Source: Cordilura impudica
Lineage: Eukaryota > Arthropoda > Insecta > Diptera > Scathophagidae
Length of the DNA stretch: 64,000 nt
Assembly: GCA_963682025.1 (NCBI GenBank)
Contig: OY821521.1
Span: forward strand, 114,864,328-114,928,327
Reading direction: 5' to 3'
Below, piece after piece: positions 1-15,840 of this stretch; the first letter of the stretch is position 1, and each line of letters opens with the position of its first letter. The position numbers were made by a program, and so were the translations under genes. The notes under the pieces were generated by a model. It was not told the origin of the DNA, ran no database searches, and was given only the letters and a program-made list of their open reading frames with translations.

Positions 1-5091
<5,091 letters not shown>

Positions 5092-5135
5092 GATACATTG
5101 TATCAATAATCTGTATGTATCTATACCTGTGAAGG
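5092..5135 (-). repeat. Tail-proximal half of unit U (copy 1)
   Basis: This segment carries the imperfect palindrome TTGATACATTGTATCAA and the sequence up to ATCTATAC. It matches the ATT-proximal half of U at 34843-34885 and the reverse complement of 10895-10937. Its other half lies at 7441-7484, after two A repeats, so copy 1 was split by that insertion. On the minus strand the unit reads towards a (TAA)n tail, as in a retroposon 3' end; that orientation is inferred. Confidence 0.75.
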
Positions 5136-5874
5136 CCGTGCCAAACACACTGGTGCTCGGCTTCATATATGTATACAGCCGAACGAAAACAAAAATACTC
5201 ACCAAAGAGTAAAAGTAAACAACAATTTCATTCAGTCTTATGAAAGCTTTTGAACAAAGCAGGTCTATGTCGCATTGTCTTTTGAAATTCATATATATAT
5301 TTTTTTAATAGGTACACAGAGAATATTTGTTTAAAAGAAACCAAAATGTTGGGAAAATTCTTGATAAACTAAGTTACGCAAAGCAGTTGTATCTGCTATA
5401 AATTAAACATTTTCTATAAATTACATACGTCGCCTCCAGTTGAGAACATTACAGCTATCTTTTATGCATTTTTTTTTTTAATTTTAAAAATATCCAGTTA
5501 CTGCAGGCTGGTAAGTTTTTTAGTTTTTGTTAACATACCACTTATTAACCTTTGAAATTTCTTATCTTTTTAAGTTTTGCTATTTTATTTTTGTTTTTAA
5601 AGAAATGAATTACTTATTATTACTTATTTGATTTAATAAACTTGAAACAGAATGTAAGACCCAAAACAACAATATATATTTAAAATTTTACCATATTCTT
5701 CTTACCATATTCCCTTTTAGTCATTCATATAAACATTCATACAAAATCTACACAAACCCATTTAACATCGGCATTGTGTTACGTCCATGGATTTCGATCA
5801 GTGTAGTACAACTAACACATGCTCATAGACACTATTGCTAACGCAATTCTCCCGATGGCCACCACTGTTCTAAT
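5136..5874. repeat. Dispersed repeat A, copy A1
   Basis: About 740 bp, starting GTGAAGGCCGTGCCAAACAC and ending in GATGGCCACCACTGTTC. It is followed directly by a second copy (A2), and a third partial copy lies at 50091-50247. Near its start, TCGGCT and AGCCGA flank a short TATATGTATAC core and could form a hairpin. The minus-strand reading frame starting MNFKRQ recurs in A2 but runs into unrelated sequence, so I do not call a gene. The family was not recognised. Confidence 0.7.
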
Positions 5875-7440
5875 ACAGTGAAGGCCGTGCCAAACACACT
5901 GGTGCTCGGCTTCTATATGTATACAGCCGAACGAAAACAAAAATACTCACCAAAGAGTAAAAGTAAACAACTATTTCATTCAGTCTTATGAAAGCTTTTG
6001 AACAAAGCAGGTCTATGTCCCATTGCCTTTTGAAATTCATATATATTTTTTTTAATAGGTACACAGAGAATATTTGTTAAAAAGAAACCAAAAATGTTGA
6101 GAAAATTTCGAAGACTTGATAAACTATAAATTAAACATTTTCTATAAATTACATACGTCGCCTCCATTTGACAACATTATAGCTGTCTTTTAAGCATTTT
6201 TTATACCCTATACCACTATGTGGTTTGGGTATAATGACTTTGTGCTGCTGTTTGTAACAACCAAAAATATTTGACCTAGACCCATCTTTAATTATACCGA
6301 TCGAATCAGAATCACTTTCGGAGTTGATTTAACAATGTCCGTCCGTCCGTCTGTGTGTCCATGTAAAGCTTGTAGTCAAACTGCAGGTCGCAAATATGAA
6401 TATATTTTGACGAAATTTGGTATATAAGCTTCTATCGGCCATGGGATGAACGCTATTGAAATTGGTGAGAATCGGTCCATGTTCAGACCTAGCCCCCATA
6501 CAAATTACCTATATGAAATCGACATAAATTGTCATAAGATCCAAATTGTCATATAGATCTTACTCAAATTGGGTTTGTATGCGTTCATTACATCCACTAA
6601 TGAGTAGTCCAAAAATGATACCTTTGACCCCATATAGAGCTGCTTCCCGATCTTCACTTAAATCTATTAAAAAACAAAAATTTTGCACTGATTCTTCTCA
6701 AATTTTGTTTGTACATATTTTTGCAAAATACAAGAGACTTTACGAAACATGATCAGGATCGGTCCATTTTTGGACCTAGTTCCTATATAGATATAGCATC
6801 CGATATGAACTTTTTCATATCTGCAGCCAAAAAATTAATAAAAATCCCACTCAAATTTGGTTTTTGCTTATTTTCAATGTCCAGTTAGTTGGGCCTAAGA
6901 GATAGGGTTTCTAAACGCATGGTATAGGGTATAGTATAGTCGGTCTAGACCGACTATAATTTTCTTACTTGTTTTTAATATTAAAAAATATCCAGCTACT
7001 GCAGGCTGGTAAGTTTTTACTTTTTGGTAACATACCACTTATTAACCTTTGAAATTTCTTATCTTTTTAAGTTTTGCTATTTTGTGTTTTTTTTTTTTTT
7101 GTTTTTTAAAGAAATGAATTACTTATTATTACTTATTTGATTTAATAAACTTCAAACTTATGGATAAAAGAGATTAAATGTTCTTCACTTTTTGTTTTAC
7201 ATTTTCAGAATGTAAGATTTAAAATTTTAAAACAACAAAATATATTTAAAATTTTACCATATTCTTCGTGAACTCAACTATTTTCCCTTTTATGCATTCA
7301 TATAAACATTCATACAAAATCTACACAAACCCATTTAATATCGGCATTGTGTTACGTCCATGGATTTCGATCAGTGTAGTACAACTAACACATGCTCATA
7401 AACACTATTACTAACTCAATTCTCTCGATGGCCACCACTA
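5875..7440. repeat. Dispersed repeat A, copy A2, interrupted by a Helentron-like element
   Basis: This is a second tandem copy of repeat A, colinear with A1 from GTGAAGGCC to GGCCACCACTATTC. It is split at 6202-6971 by a mini-me-like insertion. Compared with A1 it has an extra ~45 bp after AATAAACTTCAAA. The A1/A2 pair sits between the two halves of unit U: ATCTATAC on the left, TTGTACTATTGTAC on the right. Confidence 0.7.
6202..6971 (+). mobile_element. Helentron-associated/mini-me-like element, family 1
   Basis: The 770 bp insertion starts TATACCCTATACCAC, contains a short (GTCC/GTCT) tract at about 6340-6360, and ends with the palindrome AGTCGGTCTAGACCGACT followed by CTTACTTG. The start and the subterminal GGTATAGGGT form an inverted repeat. 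It interrupts A2 next to a T tract with no clear target duplication. These features match dipteran mini-me/DINE-like elements, which are non-autonomous relatives of Helentrons; the family assignment is from general knowledge. A second copy in the opposite orientation lies at about 40665-41393. There is no coding capacity. Confidence 0.75.
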
Positions 7441-7484
7441 TTCTTGTACTATTGTACACTACACTCTATACGTGTGAAACCATG
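7441..7484 (-). repeat. Distal half of unit U (copy 1)
   Basis: The segment TTGTACTATTGTACACTACA through ACGTGTGAAACCATG matches the distal half of U at 34900-34940 and the reverse complement of 10848-10885. It completes the copy that begins at 5092, separated from it by the A1/A2 insertion. Confidence 0.75.
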
Positions 7485-7892
7485 TTTGATTATTCACTAA
7501 AAATTATTAATATTAAAAAGGGAAATTTTAAAATATTTTGATTTAATCCAAAAAATCAAAAATAAAGAATGAAACTAGAATTTGTAATTTTTAATTTTGA
7601 AGTTTTAATTTTTTATTTTTAATCTTTATTTTTAATTTTCCATTTTTGATTTTTCAGTTTTCGTTTTCCATTTTTCTTTTAATTTTTCAATTTTCACTTT
7701 TCATTTTTCACTTTTCATTTTTCATGTTTCGTTTTCAATTTTTCATTTTTAATTTTTCCTTTTTCATTAGGGACTATATATTTGCTTTCATATTGTCGAT
7801 TTTTTTTATTATATCGTGATTACGATAAAAAAAAATATGTGACAATACCACTAACATAGCTAATGGTAATTGTGTTTGTTGGTATGATCAAG
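7485..7892. repeat. T-rich degenerate tract with (TTTTTCA)-type repeats
   Basis: No gene is seen here. From about 7560 to 7770 the strand is a degenerate array of 6-8 bp units such as TTTTTCAT, TTTTTCAA and TTTTTAAT. The rest is ordinary A+T-rich sequence between unit U and the 3' end of the non-LTR element. Confidence 0.6.
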
Positions 7893-7924
7893 AATCATAT
7901 CAATTTTCAATTTCAATTTGAGTT

Positions 7925-7930
7925 TTTATT
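7925..7930 (-). terminator. Polyadenylation signal of the non-LTR element
   Basis: AATAAA on the minus strand, about 30 bases before the end of the element and followed by a TTGAAA-type tail. It fits the transcript end of the non-LTR element. Confidence 0.5.
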
Positions 7931-8146
7931 GAGACTTAAACATTTAGATCACAATAGAGATGATTAAAGTTAACAGGAATGTACATAACTTAAAACTATA
8001 GCGTATTGTTCTAATAGACGTTAGTGAGATCTGTTTTATAACGCTACAGGCTTAAATAATCAGAGTATGAGTTCTTTCGTCGAATGATAAAACATAAAAT
8101 TATATTGCTCAAAGTATAATAAAAGTTTACGTTAACTGCTGATGAG

Positions 8147-8880
8147 TTAGATAACACTTAAAACTAGACTAAAACTAAGACAATAAATACATAGGGACGG
8201 AAAAAGGTTTCCACTATAACTATAAATAACCCCATGATCGCCCGGTGGTGTTTGGAATGATTCCCACACCCTTAACCTAAGTTTGGTATCAAGTTTGGGA
8301 CTCATGGAAAACACCCCGCCCGAATCTGGGGTCATGAGTCTACAATTAGCCCCTGTTGGACCTGGTAGGTGGTATTCTCTCAGGGATGATAGAATTCTAA
8401 CGTTTTCATGTATAACTCCAATAGGGGACATACACATGCTATTGGACCAATTAAAATCTTTTTGAGAACTGAAAACGTCCCTTAATAAACTGTTCCCATG
8501 GTTCTTAAGGCGATTTACGAACTTTTCAGTCAAATTTAGCGAATACGAAGCAAGAGGTTGAATTTTGGCCTTCTCATAGATAACAGAGTTCGAATATCTC
8601 TTTACAAAACTTTCACAGTTCGCGTTAATTCTCAAACAGCTTCTTTCAAAAATCTCCAACTCCGCCATGTCTGTTGGCGATATTGAAAACCATATGGGTG
8701 TCTGTTTATCAAAAGTTTTGAGAACATGCCCTTGATGCGTAGTCCTTTATTCTTTGCAATTCTTCCATGCCCATTAAATTTAAACAGCTTGTTAATTGTA
8801 ACCCCGAGGTACTTTATTCGATTCCTAAAGGGAATTAGTGGCCCATTCAAAGAAAGATTCAATATTCTACTTTTCCTCAC
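8147..8880 (-). pseudogene. C-terminal region of non-LTR polyprotein
   Basis: Two overlapping minus-strand frames continue the reverse transcriptase. The first has the thumb-like IKYLGVTINKLFKFNGH segment. The second (8668-8147) has ELEIFERSCLRINANCESF and SNSVIYEKAKIQP, resembling the C-terminal tail of fly Jockey-like polymerases. A frame change near 8640 separates them. The stop at 8147 is followed by a ~230 bp 3' UTR. The plus-strand frames here are antisense shadows. Confidence 0.7.
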
Positions 8881-9004
8881 TACATCCCCTTGCCCGAGGC
8901 ATTGCGGAGACAGATAGCCTCTGATTTAAGGGTATTAATTTTAATACCCCAATTTCTATAAAATTCATCAATTTAAAGAAGATGGTTTTGAACTTTCACT
9001 AAAG

Positions 9005-9905
9005 CTATCTGCGGACTAGCGAATCATCCGCGTAAAGTATACTCTTTGAATCGTTGTAGATGTGGGGGAAATCATAAACTAAGATACTATATAATAAAGG
9101 CGCCAAAATAGCCCCCTGTGGCACACCACAAAAAATGCCACCTGTAATTGATCTAGTACCATTAATTTCAACTACGAATTGTTTATCCTTAAAAGAGCTA
9201 AACGACATTTTAACTATAAATGGAACACATTCCAGATCAATGAGTTTAAAAATAATACCATAGTGATAGGCTCGATCGAATGCCGTCTCGATATCCAAAG
9301 ACACCGCGACGGTACTTTTCCTATTTCGCAAATTACTGACATCTTCGTTTAGTAGGTAAGCCAAGGCGTCAACAGATGAATGGTTTCGTTTGAAACCAAA
9401 TTGATATTTAGGTATTGAATCATACATGTGAGAACATTCTAGTTTCCCTTTAATTACTCTTTCGAGTAATTTTCCAATATTCGATAACATTGAAATTGGG
9501 CGAGAATTGTTAATTTGAAAATCATTTGGCTTTTTTTGATGGGGTATATTTTTGCAATTTTCCATATCTTAGGGAAGTAGCCATTATTTATAGAATTAAT
9601 AAAAAGGATGACAATCACCTCTACTGCGGATAACGGTAATTTTTTAATTAAGAAGTGAGACAAATTATCTAGGCCCGAAGATCTTTTCGCGTTAAGAGAT
9701 TTAATGATTTCAAAAACTTCTGAAGTATTTGTGAAGTGGATACGATCATCTGGCGATAGAGCATTCGTGGTACCAGTAAACTCGTAAATATTGGCCGTGC
9801 GACTATTAATATATAAATCCACAGAGTTAGGAACCTCCAGTGTATCGACTCTATCTGGGGTAACAAATTTATAAACGTTTGAAAGGTGCTGTCTGAAATG
9901 TTCAA
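9005..9905 (-). pseudogene. Reverse transcriptase domain remnant of non-LTR element
   Basis: The minus strand carries a clear reverse transcriptase. The N-terminal part has SSGLDNLSHFLIKKLP and NNGYFPKIWKIAKIYPIKK, then a frameshift near 9540. The following segment has RPISMLSNIGKLLERV, QFGFKRNHSSVDALAYLL, the motif A aspartate in SLDIETAFD, motif B in GVPQGAILAPLLYSIL, and the catalytic YADD near 9020. The order matches Jockey/CR1-type non-LTR enzymes that copy element RNA at a nicked chromosomal target. Just after YADD the frame is lost. The frameshifts mean no active enzyme can be made. Confidence 0.88.
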
Positions 9906-9965
9906 CTTTTTCGGAGTCTTCGGGTATAAATGTTTCCGTCTACGATTACTTTATCGAAAAATTTG

Positions 9966-10440
9966 GATTTTCCATTGCCGGTGAATTTAAAAATTTCCTT
10001 AAAAGCCCTAGGACCAGGTCTGATGCCCTCCAAACGTTTATTAAACTCTTTTGTTTGATGTATTTCAACAAGTTCTTAATTTATAGTTTTAGGTAATTGT
10101 ATTCGTCTGAACTTCTGTTCCCGTTACGGTGAAAAATTTTCTTTAAATCCTTTTGCCAGGTATACTTGACTTTAAAAAGCTGTTCTGGTACCACAAATCG
10201 CCTGCTCTTAATTTCAATTTCATCGGAGTGTCTTTCCACTTCAGAGTTAATACAATCATTAAACCGTATGATGCTTTCATCAATTTCATCGTTAACTAAG
10301 TTTCTGTCACTAGGTATATTCAGACTTAAAATATTATATTGAACATCATTACGAAAGTCTTCCCAGTTTGTCCTCTCAAAAGATCTAAAAAATCTTGGGG
10401 GAGAAAGAATTAAATCAAAGTCTGAAAATTTAAATGTCAA
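9966..10440 (-). pseudogene. Linker between endonuclease and reverse transcriptase of the non-LTR element
   Basis: An open segment with typical LINE spacer character: an SFERTNWEDFRNDV-like start, a region rich in basic and aromatic residues, then stops near 10080 and 9960. Translations in shifted frames continue towards the reverse transcriptase. This is the position where Jockey-type elements carry a poorly conserved linker. It has no recognisable catalytic motif of its own, and the assignment rests on position and continuity. Confidence 0.6.
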
Positions 10441-10850
10441 TTTCAGAGGGTAATGATCCGAAAATGTTGGTAGGCTCCGATAAGTTTAACCAGTCATTGA
10501 AACTTTGACCGTTTAGATTATCGATTAAATCGCCCCGGTGAACATTCCTGGAGTTAAAGTCCCCTCCAATGGAGGCACCATCGTATGACATAGAATAGCT
10601 TTGAATCGAATCAAGACTAGAACAGATATCATTACTGAAAAAATTTGAGGGAATATAGTAAGTACTTTTTGACTTGACCTGCAAACGATAATTTAATTTC
10701 AATAAAACTGTTTGGAAATTTCAGATTTGGAACATTTACAATATTATACTTAATACTTTTACTGATGAGTATTGCCGTGCCTTGGCTAGAAAAATCTCTG
10801 ATTACATTATAGTTTTCAAAGATAATTTTAGAATTTCTACGAAATCGAGT
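10430..10850 (-). pseudogene. Endonuclease domain remnant of non-LTR element
   Basis: In two overlapping frames the minus strand reads as an apurinic/apyrimidinic-type endonuclease, the enzyme that nicks target DNA to start target-primed reverse transcription. The conserved GGDFNSRN motif (the family's GDFN core) lies near 10560, preceded by GTAILISKSIKYN. The first ~20 residues of the domain, up to an ETxFRxNSK-like stretch, are missing, and the frame changes near 10690. Unit U begins directly upstream, so the apparent start codon in U is accidental. Confidence 0.75.
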
Positions 10851-10938
10851 TTCACACGTATAGAGTGTAGTGTACAATAGTACAAGGATAGTTTAAATTT
10901 AGTATAGATACATACAGATCATTGATACAATGTACCAA
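10848..10938 (+). repeat. Unit U, copy 2 (inverted relative to copies 1 and 3)
   Basis: GTTTCACACGTATAGAGTG through ATTGATACAATGTACCAATA is the reverse complement of copies 1 and 3. It is followed at 10939-10985 by a short, decayed (TAA/TAACA)n tract, so the tail is at the same end of the unit as elsewhere. Its other end joins the truncated non-LTR endonuclease directly. Confidence 0.75.
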
Positions 10939-11340
10939 TATAATAATAATAATAATAACAATAATAATAACATAATATAATATAATCCTCCTCCCCCTTT
11001 CCACGGAAACGATTCCCACATCGTTTATTACCAGTGACACTGAACTGGCACGTTGCTTCTGCTGCTGATGATGTCGATGCTGAGGGTGATATTGTTGCTG
11101 ATGATGTCGATGCTGATGATGATGTTACTACTAATGATGAAGATGTTGATTCTGATGATGATGTTGATGATAATGTTGCTGCTGATGATGTTGCTGGTGA
11201 TAAGGCTGTTGATAATGACAAAACTAATAAGGACGAATCCGGAAGCAATGCTGATAATGAAAATACTACTAATGACCATAATTTCGACAGTCGCTGTCTT
11301 GTTTACTGATTGGGCACCAAAATGCGTTTTTTTACTCTAG
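10939..11340. repeat. Trinucleotide tracts: (TAA)n tail and degenerate GATGTT/GATGAT array
   Basis: 10939-10985 is a short TAA-type tract. 11060-11230 is a degenerate array of GAT, GTT and GCT triplets, such as GATGATGTTGCTGCTGATG. All frames are open through it, giving an Asp-rich translation on one strand and a Ser-rich one on the other, which is a by-product of the repeat rather than evidence of a gene. No other feature is seen. Confidence 0.7.
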
Positions 11341-12285
11341 CATGTGCATGACCGTTAACTTTCACCTCGTCGCATATAACCATTCCTGTGATTCGATTCC
11401 AATACTACACCATGACAACCGTTGGCCTGTTGCTTCATAAAACGGATTCTTGGCCACCTTTTTTGTAAAAACTGACTTTGGCTGGCCACTTCGTTAAACA
11501 AATTTAGGCCTGTCGCTTGGATGAAGTACAAATACGATCCGACGACATTGATGATTGAGTTCCAATACAGAATCATAACAAACAAAATGAGGTTTGGCCT
11601 CCTGCAAACTCATGACAACACTTCCGGCGGAATGCATAATCTCCCACGAGACCACAGGCGTTGGTGTATCGAACCCATAATTCGTTGGCGCTTACCGTAA
11701 TATTCAATATAAGCCCTGGCCATTCTCCGATGACCTACAATGATGCAAAGGGATGCAAAGGGACGGTTAATTCATTGCCACAGGAATCAGCTTGCTGCCT
11801 GGCCAAACCAATATAGCTCGTTTTGGCCATTTCCTCTTGGCAGCGCCCCTCACAAACTAAACAGGAGTTTGGTTTTGCTGAATTATGTCATCGTTGGTCC
11901 GAGGCAGATGATATGATTTATGAAACAGCTTGACCCCTTGCTCCACTGGCCATCTCGTCAGGTAACCCGGAACATCTTGTCACAGCGGCCTTTCCAATTT
12001 GTGCGGGCATAAGCCAATAAATAGTCAATCACATACCAAATTCTCGATGGACCCATTCGCACTTCACTCTTACAGTTGATCTTTAATCAGTAGCTCTTTA
12101 CTCAAGACGTTGAATTCTTATCTCTTTCTTGTGCCCACCTTTCCGTCATGTCAGCCTACTGTTTCTAGCTGCTCTCTTGATGAGTGTTGAATTTTACCGC
12201 TTTCTAGATGAATGTTGATCAGCCTCGCTCCCAGTGGGCTTGGGTTGGAATTCCCTAACTTTACTAATATAACCAGCTATAAAAC
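11341..12285. other. Unassigned, G+C-richer stretch with protein-like minus-strand translations
   Basis: This is less A+T-rich than its surroundings. The minus strand gives runs without stops in shifting frames, for example around 11900-11760 (KTSYIGLARQQADSCGNEL-like) and 11585-11355. They look like a decayed coding region, but I do not recognise the protein. It may be a further fragment of the minus-strand gypsy element, whose base composition is similar, or a degraded exon. There is no RNA gene or terminal repeat that I can see. Confidence 0.3.
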
Positions 12286-12709
12286 ATTAAAAAAAAAATT
12301 TGCAAATCGTTACAAAGAACGAAAAACCCTAACTCGCTATACATATATTTTCTTATATTCTAATAACAATAACTATACATTTCTTATAATTTAAATTTTA
12401 AATTGGGGCCACTCCCCGTCCTTTCATCTATCTAATTTCATTAATTTTTTGCCCTTTAAACTAAATTGGGAATAATTCCCGTCCTCTCACCTAACTTAAA
12501 TATTTTATTTATATGTATATATAATAACGTATAGTATTTTTTCTTTCTCTTTTCTTACATATTAATTTTTCCTTTCCTTTTTTTTCATGTTAGTATCTAT
12601 ATTTTTTCAATATTTATATATATATAAATATATATATATTTTTTTTATAAAATAAATATGTATGCTACTATCTATATATATGCATTGTTTTTTTGTTTTT
12701 TGTCTTTTT
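12286..12709. repeat. Minisatellite with GGGG...CCCC palindromes, first segment
   Basis: A+T-rich sequence containing short palindromic cores such as GGGGCCACTCCCCGTCC at about 12405 and GGGAATAATTCCCGTCC at about 12467, separated by T/TA-rich spacers. These resemble the cores GGGGAGACCTCCCATC at 15735-15800 and 18480-18830, so this is probably part of the same array. It was split by the Helentron-like element that begins at 12710. Confidence 0.5.
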
Positions 12710-15700
12710 TATACCCTCCACTCCAGTGTGCAGAGGGTATATATAAGTTTGTCATTCCGTTTGTAATAATTAGAAAAAAAATTTTGAACCCCTTAAAATA
12801 TATATATTTGTGATCCTTATAACAACCGGAGTTGATATAGCGATGTCCGTCTGTCCGTCTGTGGAAATCACGATGACGGCATCAATCGGGCAGCTAGGGT
12901 AGTCGTTGGCATAAAAAATGATTCAATAACATCCTAAAAAGTTTCCTATTTAAAATCGTACAAATCGGTCGATTAAGGCCCGAGATTTGAATGAAGAACT
13001 AAAAAAAGTCTTGAAAAAATATAATTTTCTATGTTGTTCTTGTCACGATGTTGTTTTGTGGTCGTTGGTCTTGATGTTGTTTTTGTGGTCGTTGGGGTAA
13101 TAATATAATAAAAACTAACCCTTTGTACATATTTTTTATTAACTCTGGTAGAAAAATTTAAAAGTTTCCATTGTTTTGGCATCACTAAAAAAATTAATTA
13201 GATCATTTCTGTCATTACCACGAGCCTGCCTGCAAAATTTCAGATCGAATGGGTCACGGGAAAGGGGTTAAAATCGATCCAAAATTTTTTCGACAAGCAG
13301 ACACTACGAGTTAATATAAAGGGAGTAGAAATTCACCAAGATCTAAAGCAAATAATGCTAAAATACCTAGTTGTTAATAAAAAAAACAATTTAAATTTAA
13401 CAAAAAAAATTTATGTATAAATTTATTTAAAGAGAAAAACACAAAAATAACGTTTGATGTTGTATTTTTTGTGTGTAATATTTACATAAACATATTAAAT
13501 AATACAAATAATATACATATATTCTATATATGTATATCTATAACAACTGCATTTTAGAAATAAATCGGTATATTATTTTATTAACATAAAATTCTGCAAT
13601 ATTTTGTTGTGGGGAAAATACATATCTTTTGCATTAACAGAATGTCACTTCATTTTGCTCAGCGTGACTATGCCACAGTAGATGGCGCCACAATTTTTGT
13701 TCTAATTAGCTTTGCAATAGTTATTTATATTTTAACATGAATGTCAATATTTTCAATTAGATATCATACAGAACAATGTTAAGAGTATACACGGGCTGGT
13801 CTTTTATTTCATACGTTTTTTTTTCATTATTCTTTTACAAATATGAACATAAGTTTGGCATATTAACTTTTTGTTGCCTTTACAAAATAGGGTTACCGAG
13901 TTATCAATGAGTTTTTAGCTTTCAAAACAGTTCTACATAGTTATATAGAATTATTATTCTGCTTTACCTACAAAATATCTGATCGCGATTACATCTAATT
14001 TTTAAAAATTGTTTATAATTACTAAAGCATTATAATTCACATAAATACAAAATTGCACTTTTTAAATTTTCCATTCAAATATAAGAAAATATCAATTCTA
14101 AAAACTGGAATTAAAAATTTCCAATTAAAAATTACAATTAATTGAATTTCAGAAAATCATATCAAAACTTCGGAAATTATAATTTTAAATTTAGAAGACA
14201 TCAATTGCATCTTTAATATATAAATTTTATTCGTTAAACACAAATTGAAATTCCAAAAAAAAACACCAAATACCTATGTTTACATTTAAAAAATTTTCAC
14301 ATTTAAAAAAAATATTGACATTCAGGAGAAATTAATAGCGTTCAGTATCGCGATTCAAAAACTTCTTTTAACGATAGTCGGATCGTTAAAAAAAGAAAAT
14401 AGCAAAATTATCTGTAAAATTTTTAAGAGATATTCGCTATTGGTTAATTTAGCTGTTGTTGTTATCTAAACGACAACCATTTTTGTGTTTTTTATTCAAT
14501 CGATAAAAACTTTTAGGTTGAAATGTCGTCATACATAAATAAAAATCATAAAATAGTGAAAATATTTTGCTTCTATTAAAAAACTTTTTTATATAAATAA
14601 AAAAAATTAAATAGCATATTGAATTCATTATTTCATTTTCAAATAAATAAACAGAAATATTAGTAAAAAAAAATAAAGATATTAAACATAAACATAAAAT
14701 CATCTTGTCAAACACGAATTAATTTGTTTTTTTCTATTCTTCTTTGTTTTTTTTGGCTTATTTTGACAGAGATACCACTCGTTTACAATTTAAATAAATA
14801 GAAAAATAGATTTGTCGACTGTCGTTAAGATGTATGTACTTAGTGAATCACTTAATCCTTAGTGCAAACAACAATAGCTGTCTGTATATTTTGCGATTGT
14901 CGGATCGTTGAAATTTACAGAATCGGACTACAGAAAACGTTGATTTAAATTCAATGAATTTTAGAAAACCTCAAATGATATTTAAGAATTGCGAACACAA
15001 AAATTGTTACATAAATAAACGCAATTTGATGAGAATATTATTTTTTATATATAAATTTTCACAATTTTTTTTGGATGAATATTTGAAGTTTTCCAGAAAA
15101 TAAAGATAACAAATTATTTTATTTAAAATGTTTGGGACATTTGGTTTTTTGCGTTTGGCATCCCTAATTTGATTATTTATTATTATCAAAAATTTATTCT
15201 CTATGTCAATATTTTAATAAAAACGTTGAGAGGGCTTTTTTTTGGTTATTATTTTGTTACTTCATCCGACCTATATGGCCGCAATGAAGAAATATTTGGC
15301 CAGTTAAAAGAAACTATAAAGCCATCTCCAATTAGCGTTAGCACGATTTAATGCATATATCCACCCTACACAACCATTACCTTTGCAATGGAGGTTAGGG
15401 CGAGCTATTTAATTAGCAAGAACTAAATTAAACGAGAAGTTATGTCATATAACCGGTAACGCATGCATATAGGTATATAACCTAAATGCATGCCGATCAG
15501 CAACCACGATGACCAAAAAGCAAACACCGAAATAAATCCGAAATAATAGAAAAACGAAAACCAAACCAAAGAATTTTCTGAAATAATTTGGTATTAAGTT
15601 TAACAAATTGTTTACTTTTTCCAATATTTTGTTTACATTTATTATCAATACTCAAACCGAGGTGGAGGGTATCAAAGATTCGGCACAGCCGAATTTAACA

Positions 15701-15710
15701 CTCTTACTTG
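12710..15710 (+). mobile_element. Helentron-associated/mini-me-like element, family 2, full-length 3.0 kb copy
   Basis: It starts TATACCCTCCACTCCAG, has GTCCGTCTGTCCGTCTG at 12846-12862, and ends GTGGAGGGTATC, the hairpin ATTCGGCACAGCCGAAT, then CTCTTACTTG. The start and the GGAGGGTAT near the end form a subterminal inverted repeat. It is inserted in a T tract (CTTTTTT before, TTTTTAT after) with no target duplication. This organisation is that of dipteran mini-me/DINE-like non-autonomous relatives of Helentrons (established family knowledge). No convincing ORF is present across 3 kb. Partial copies occur at 48164, 53627 (inverted), 54753, 56043 and 59853, and they confirm both ends. Confidence 0.75.
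12846..12862. repeat. (GTCY)n microsatellite in Helentron-like copy
   Basis: Short run of GTCCGTCT units, the proto-microsatellite typical of mini-me-like elements. The same tract is longer at 48256-48317. Confidence 0.8.
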
Positions 15711-15813
15711 TTTTTATATATGTATGCTTCCCATGGGGAGACCTCCCATTTTTTTCTTATAATTATTTATACATGGGGAGACCTTCCATCTTTTCCTTCT
15801 TATTTTTATATAT
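15711..15813. repeat. Minisatellite with GGGGAGACCTCCC palindromes, middle segment
   Basis: Two ~40 bp units, CCATGGGGAGACCTCCCAT and ACATGGGGAGACCTTCCATC, with T-rich spacers. The array is interrupted on the left by the Helentron-like element and on the right by the TIR transposon at 15814, and it resumes at 18462. Confidence 0.7.
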
Positions 15814-15824
15814 CGAGGGCGATT

Positions 15825-15840
15825 TTTCAAAACCTGCTAT
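15825..15840. promoter_or_regulatory. Subterminal repeat motif of the TIR transposon (left TIR)
   Basis: TGCTATTTGC lies inside the left TIR. The same motif in the other orientation, GCAAATAGCAC, occurs at about 16044, 18264 and 18431, and a shorter TAGCACTTTTTA at about 15996. Repeated subterminal motifs are usual transposase-binding sites; binding is inferred. Confidence 0.4.

Larger units (their letters stand above)
7893..10847 (-). mobile_element. 5'-truncated non-LTR retrotransposon (Jockey-like), minus strand
   Basis: The minus strand reads, in order, an apurinic-type endonuclease fragment (10850-10430), a linker (10440-9970), a reverse transcriptase (about 9900-9005) and a C-terminal region (8880-8147), then a 3' UTR with AATAAA at 7925-7930 and a tail of TTGAAA-like repeats ending near 7893. 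The element lacks the start of its endonuclease and any ORF1. At the truncation point it abuts a U unit directly. Several frameshifts and stops break the coding region, so it is dead. No target duplication was found. Confidence 0.85.

Noticed and set aside
6546..6752. 68-codon plus-strand ORF in family 1 element
   Set aside because: Not maintained in the inverted copy at 40665-41393; the element is non-coding.
8283..8917. Plus-strand ORFs opposite the non-LTR element
   Set aside because: Antisense shadows of a clearly identified minus-strand polyprotein.
11034..11340. Asp-rich and Ser-rich ORFs on both strands
   Set aside because: Produced by a GAT/GTT/GCT trinucleotide tract that is open in every frame.
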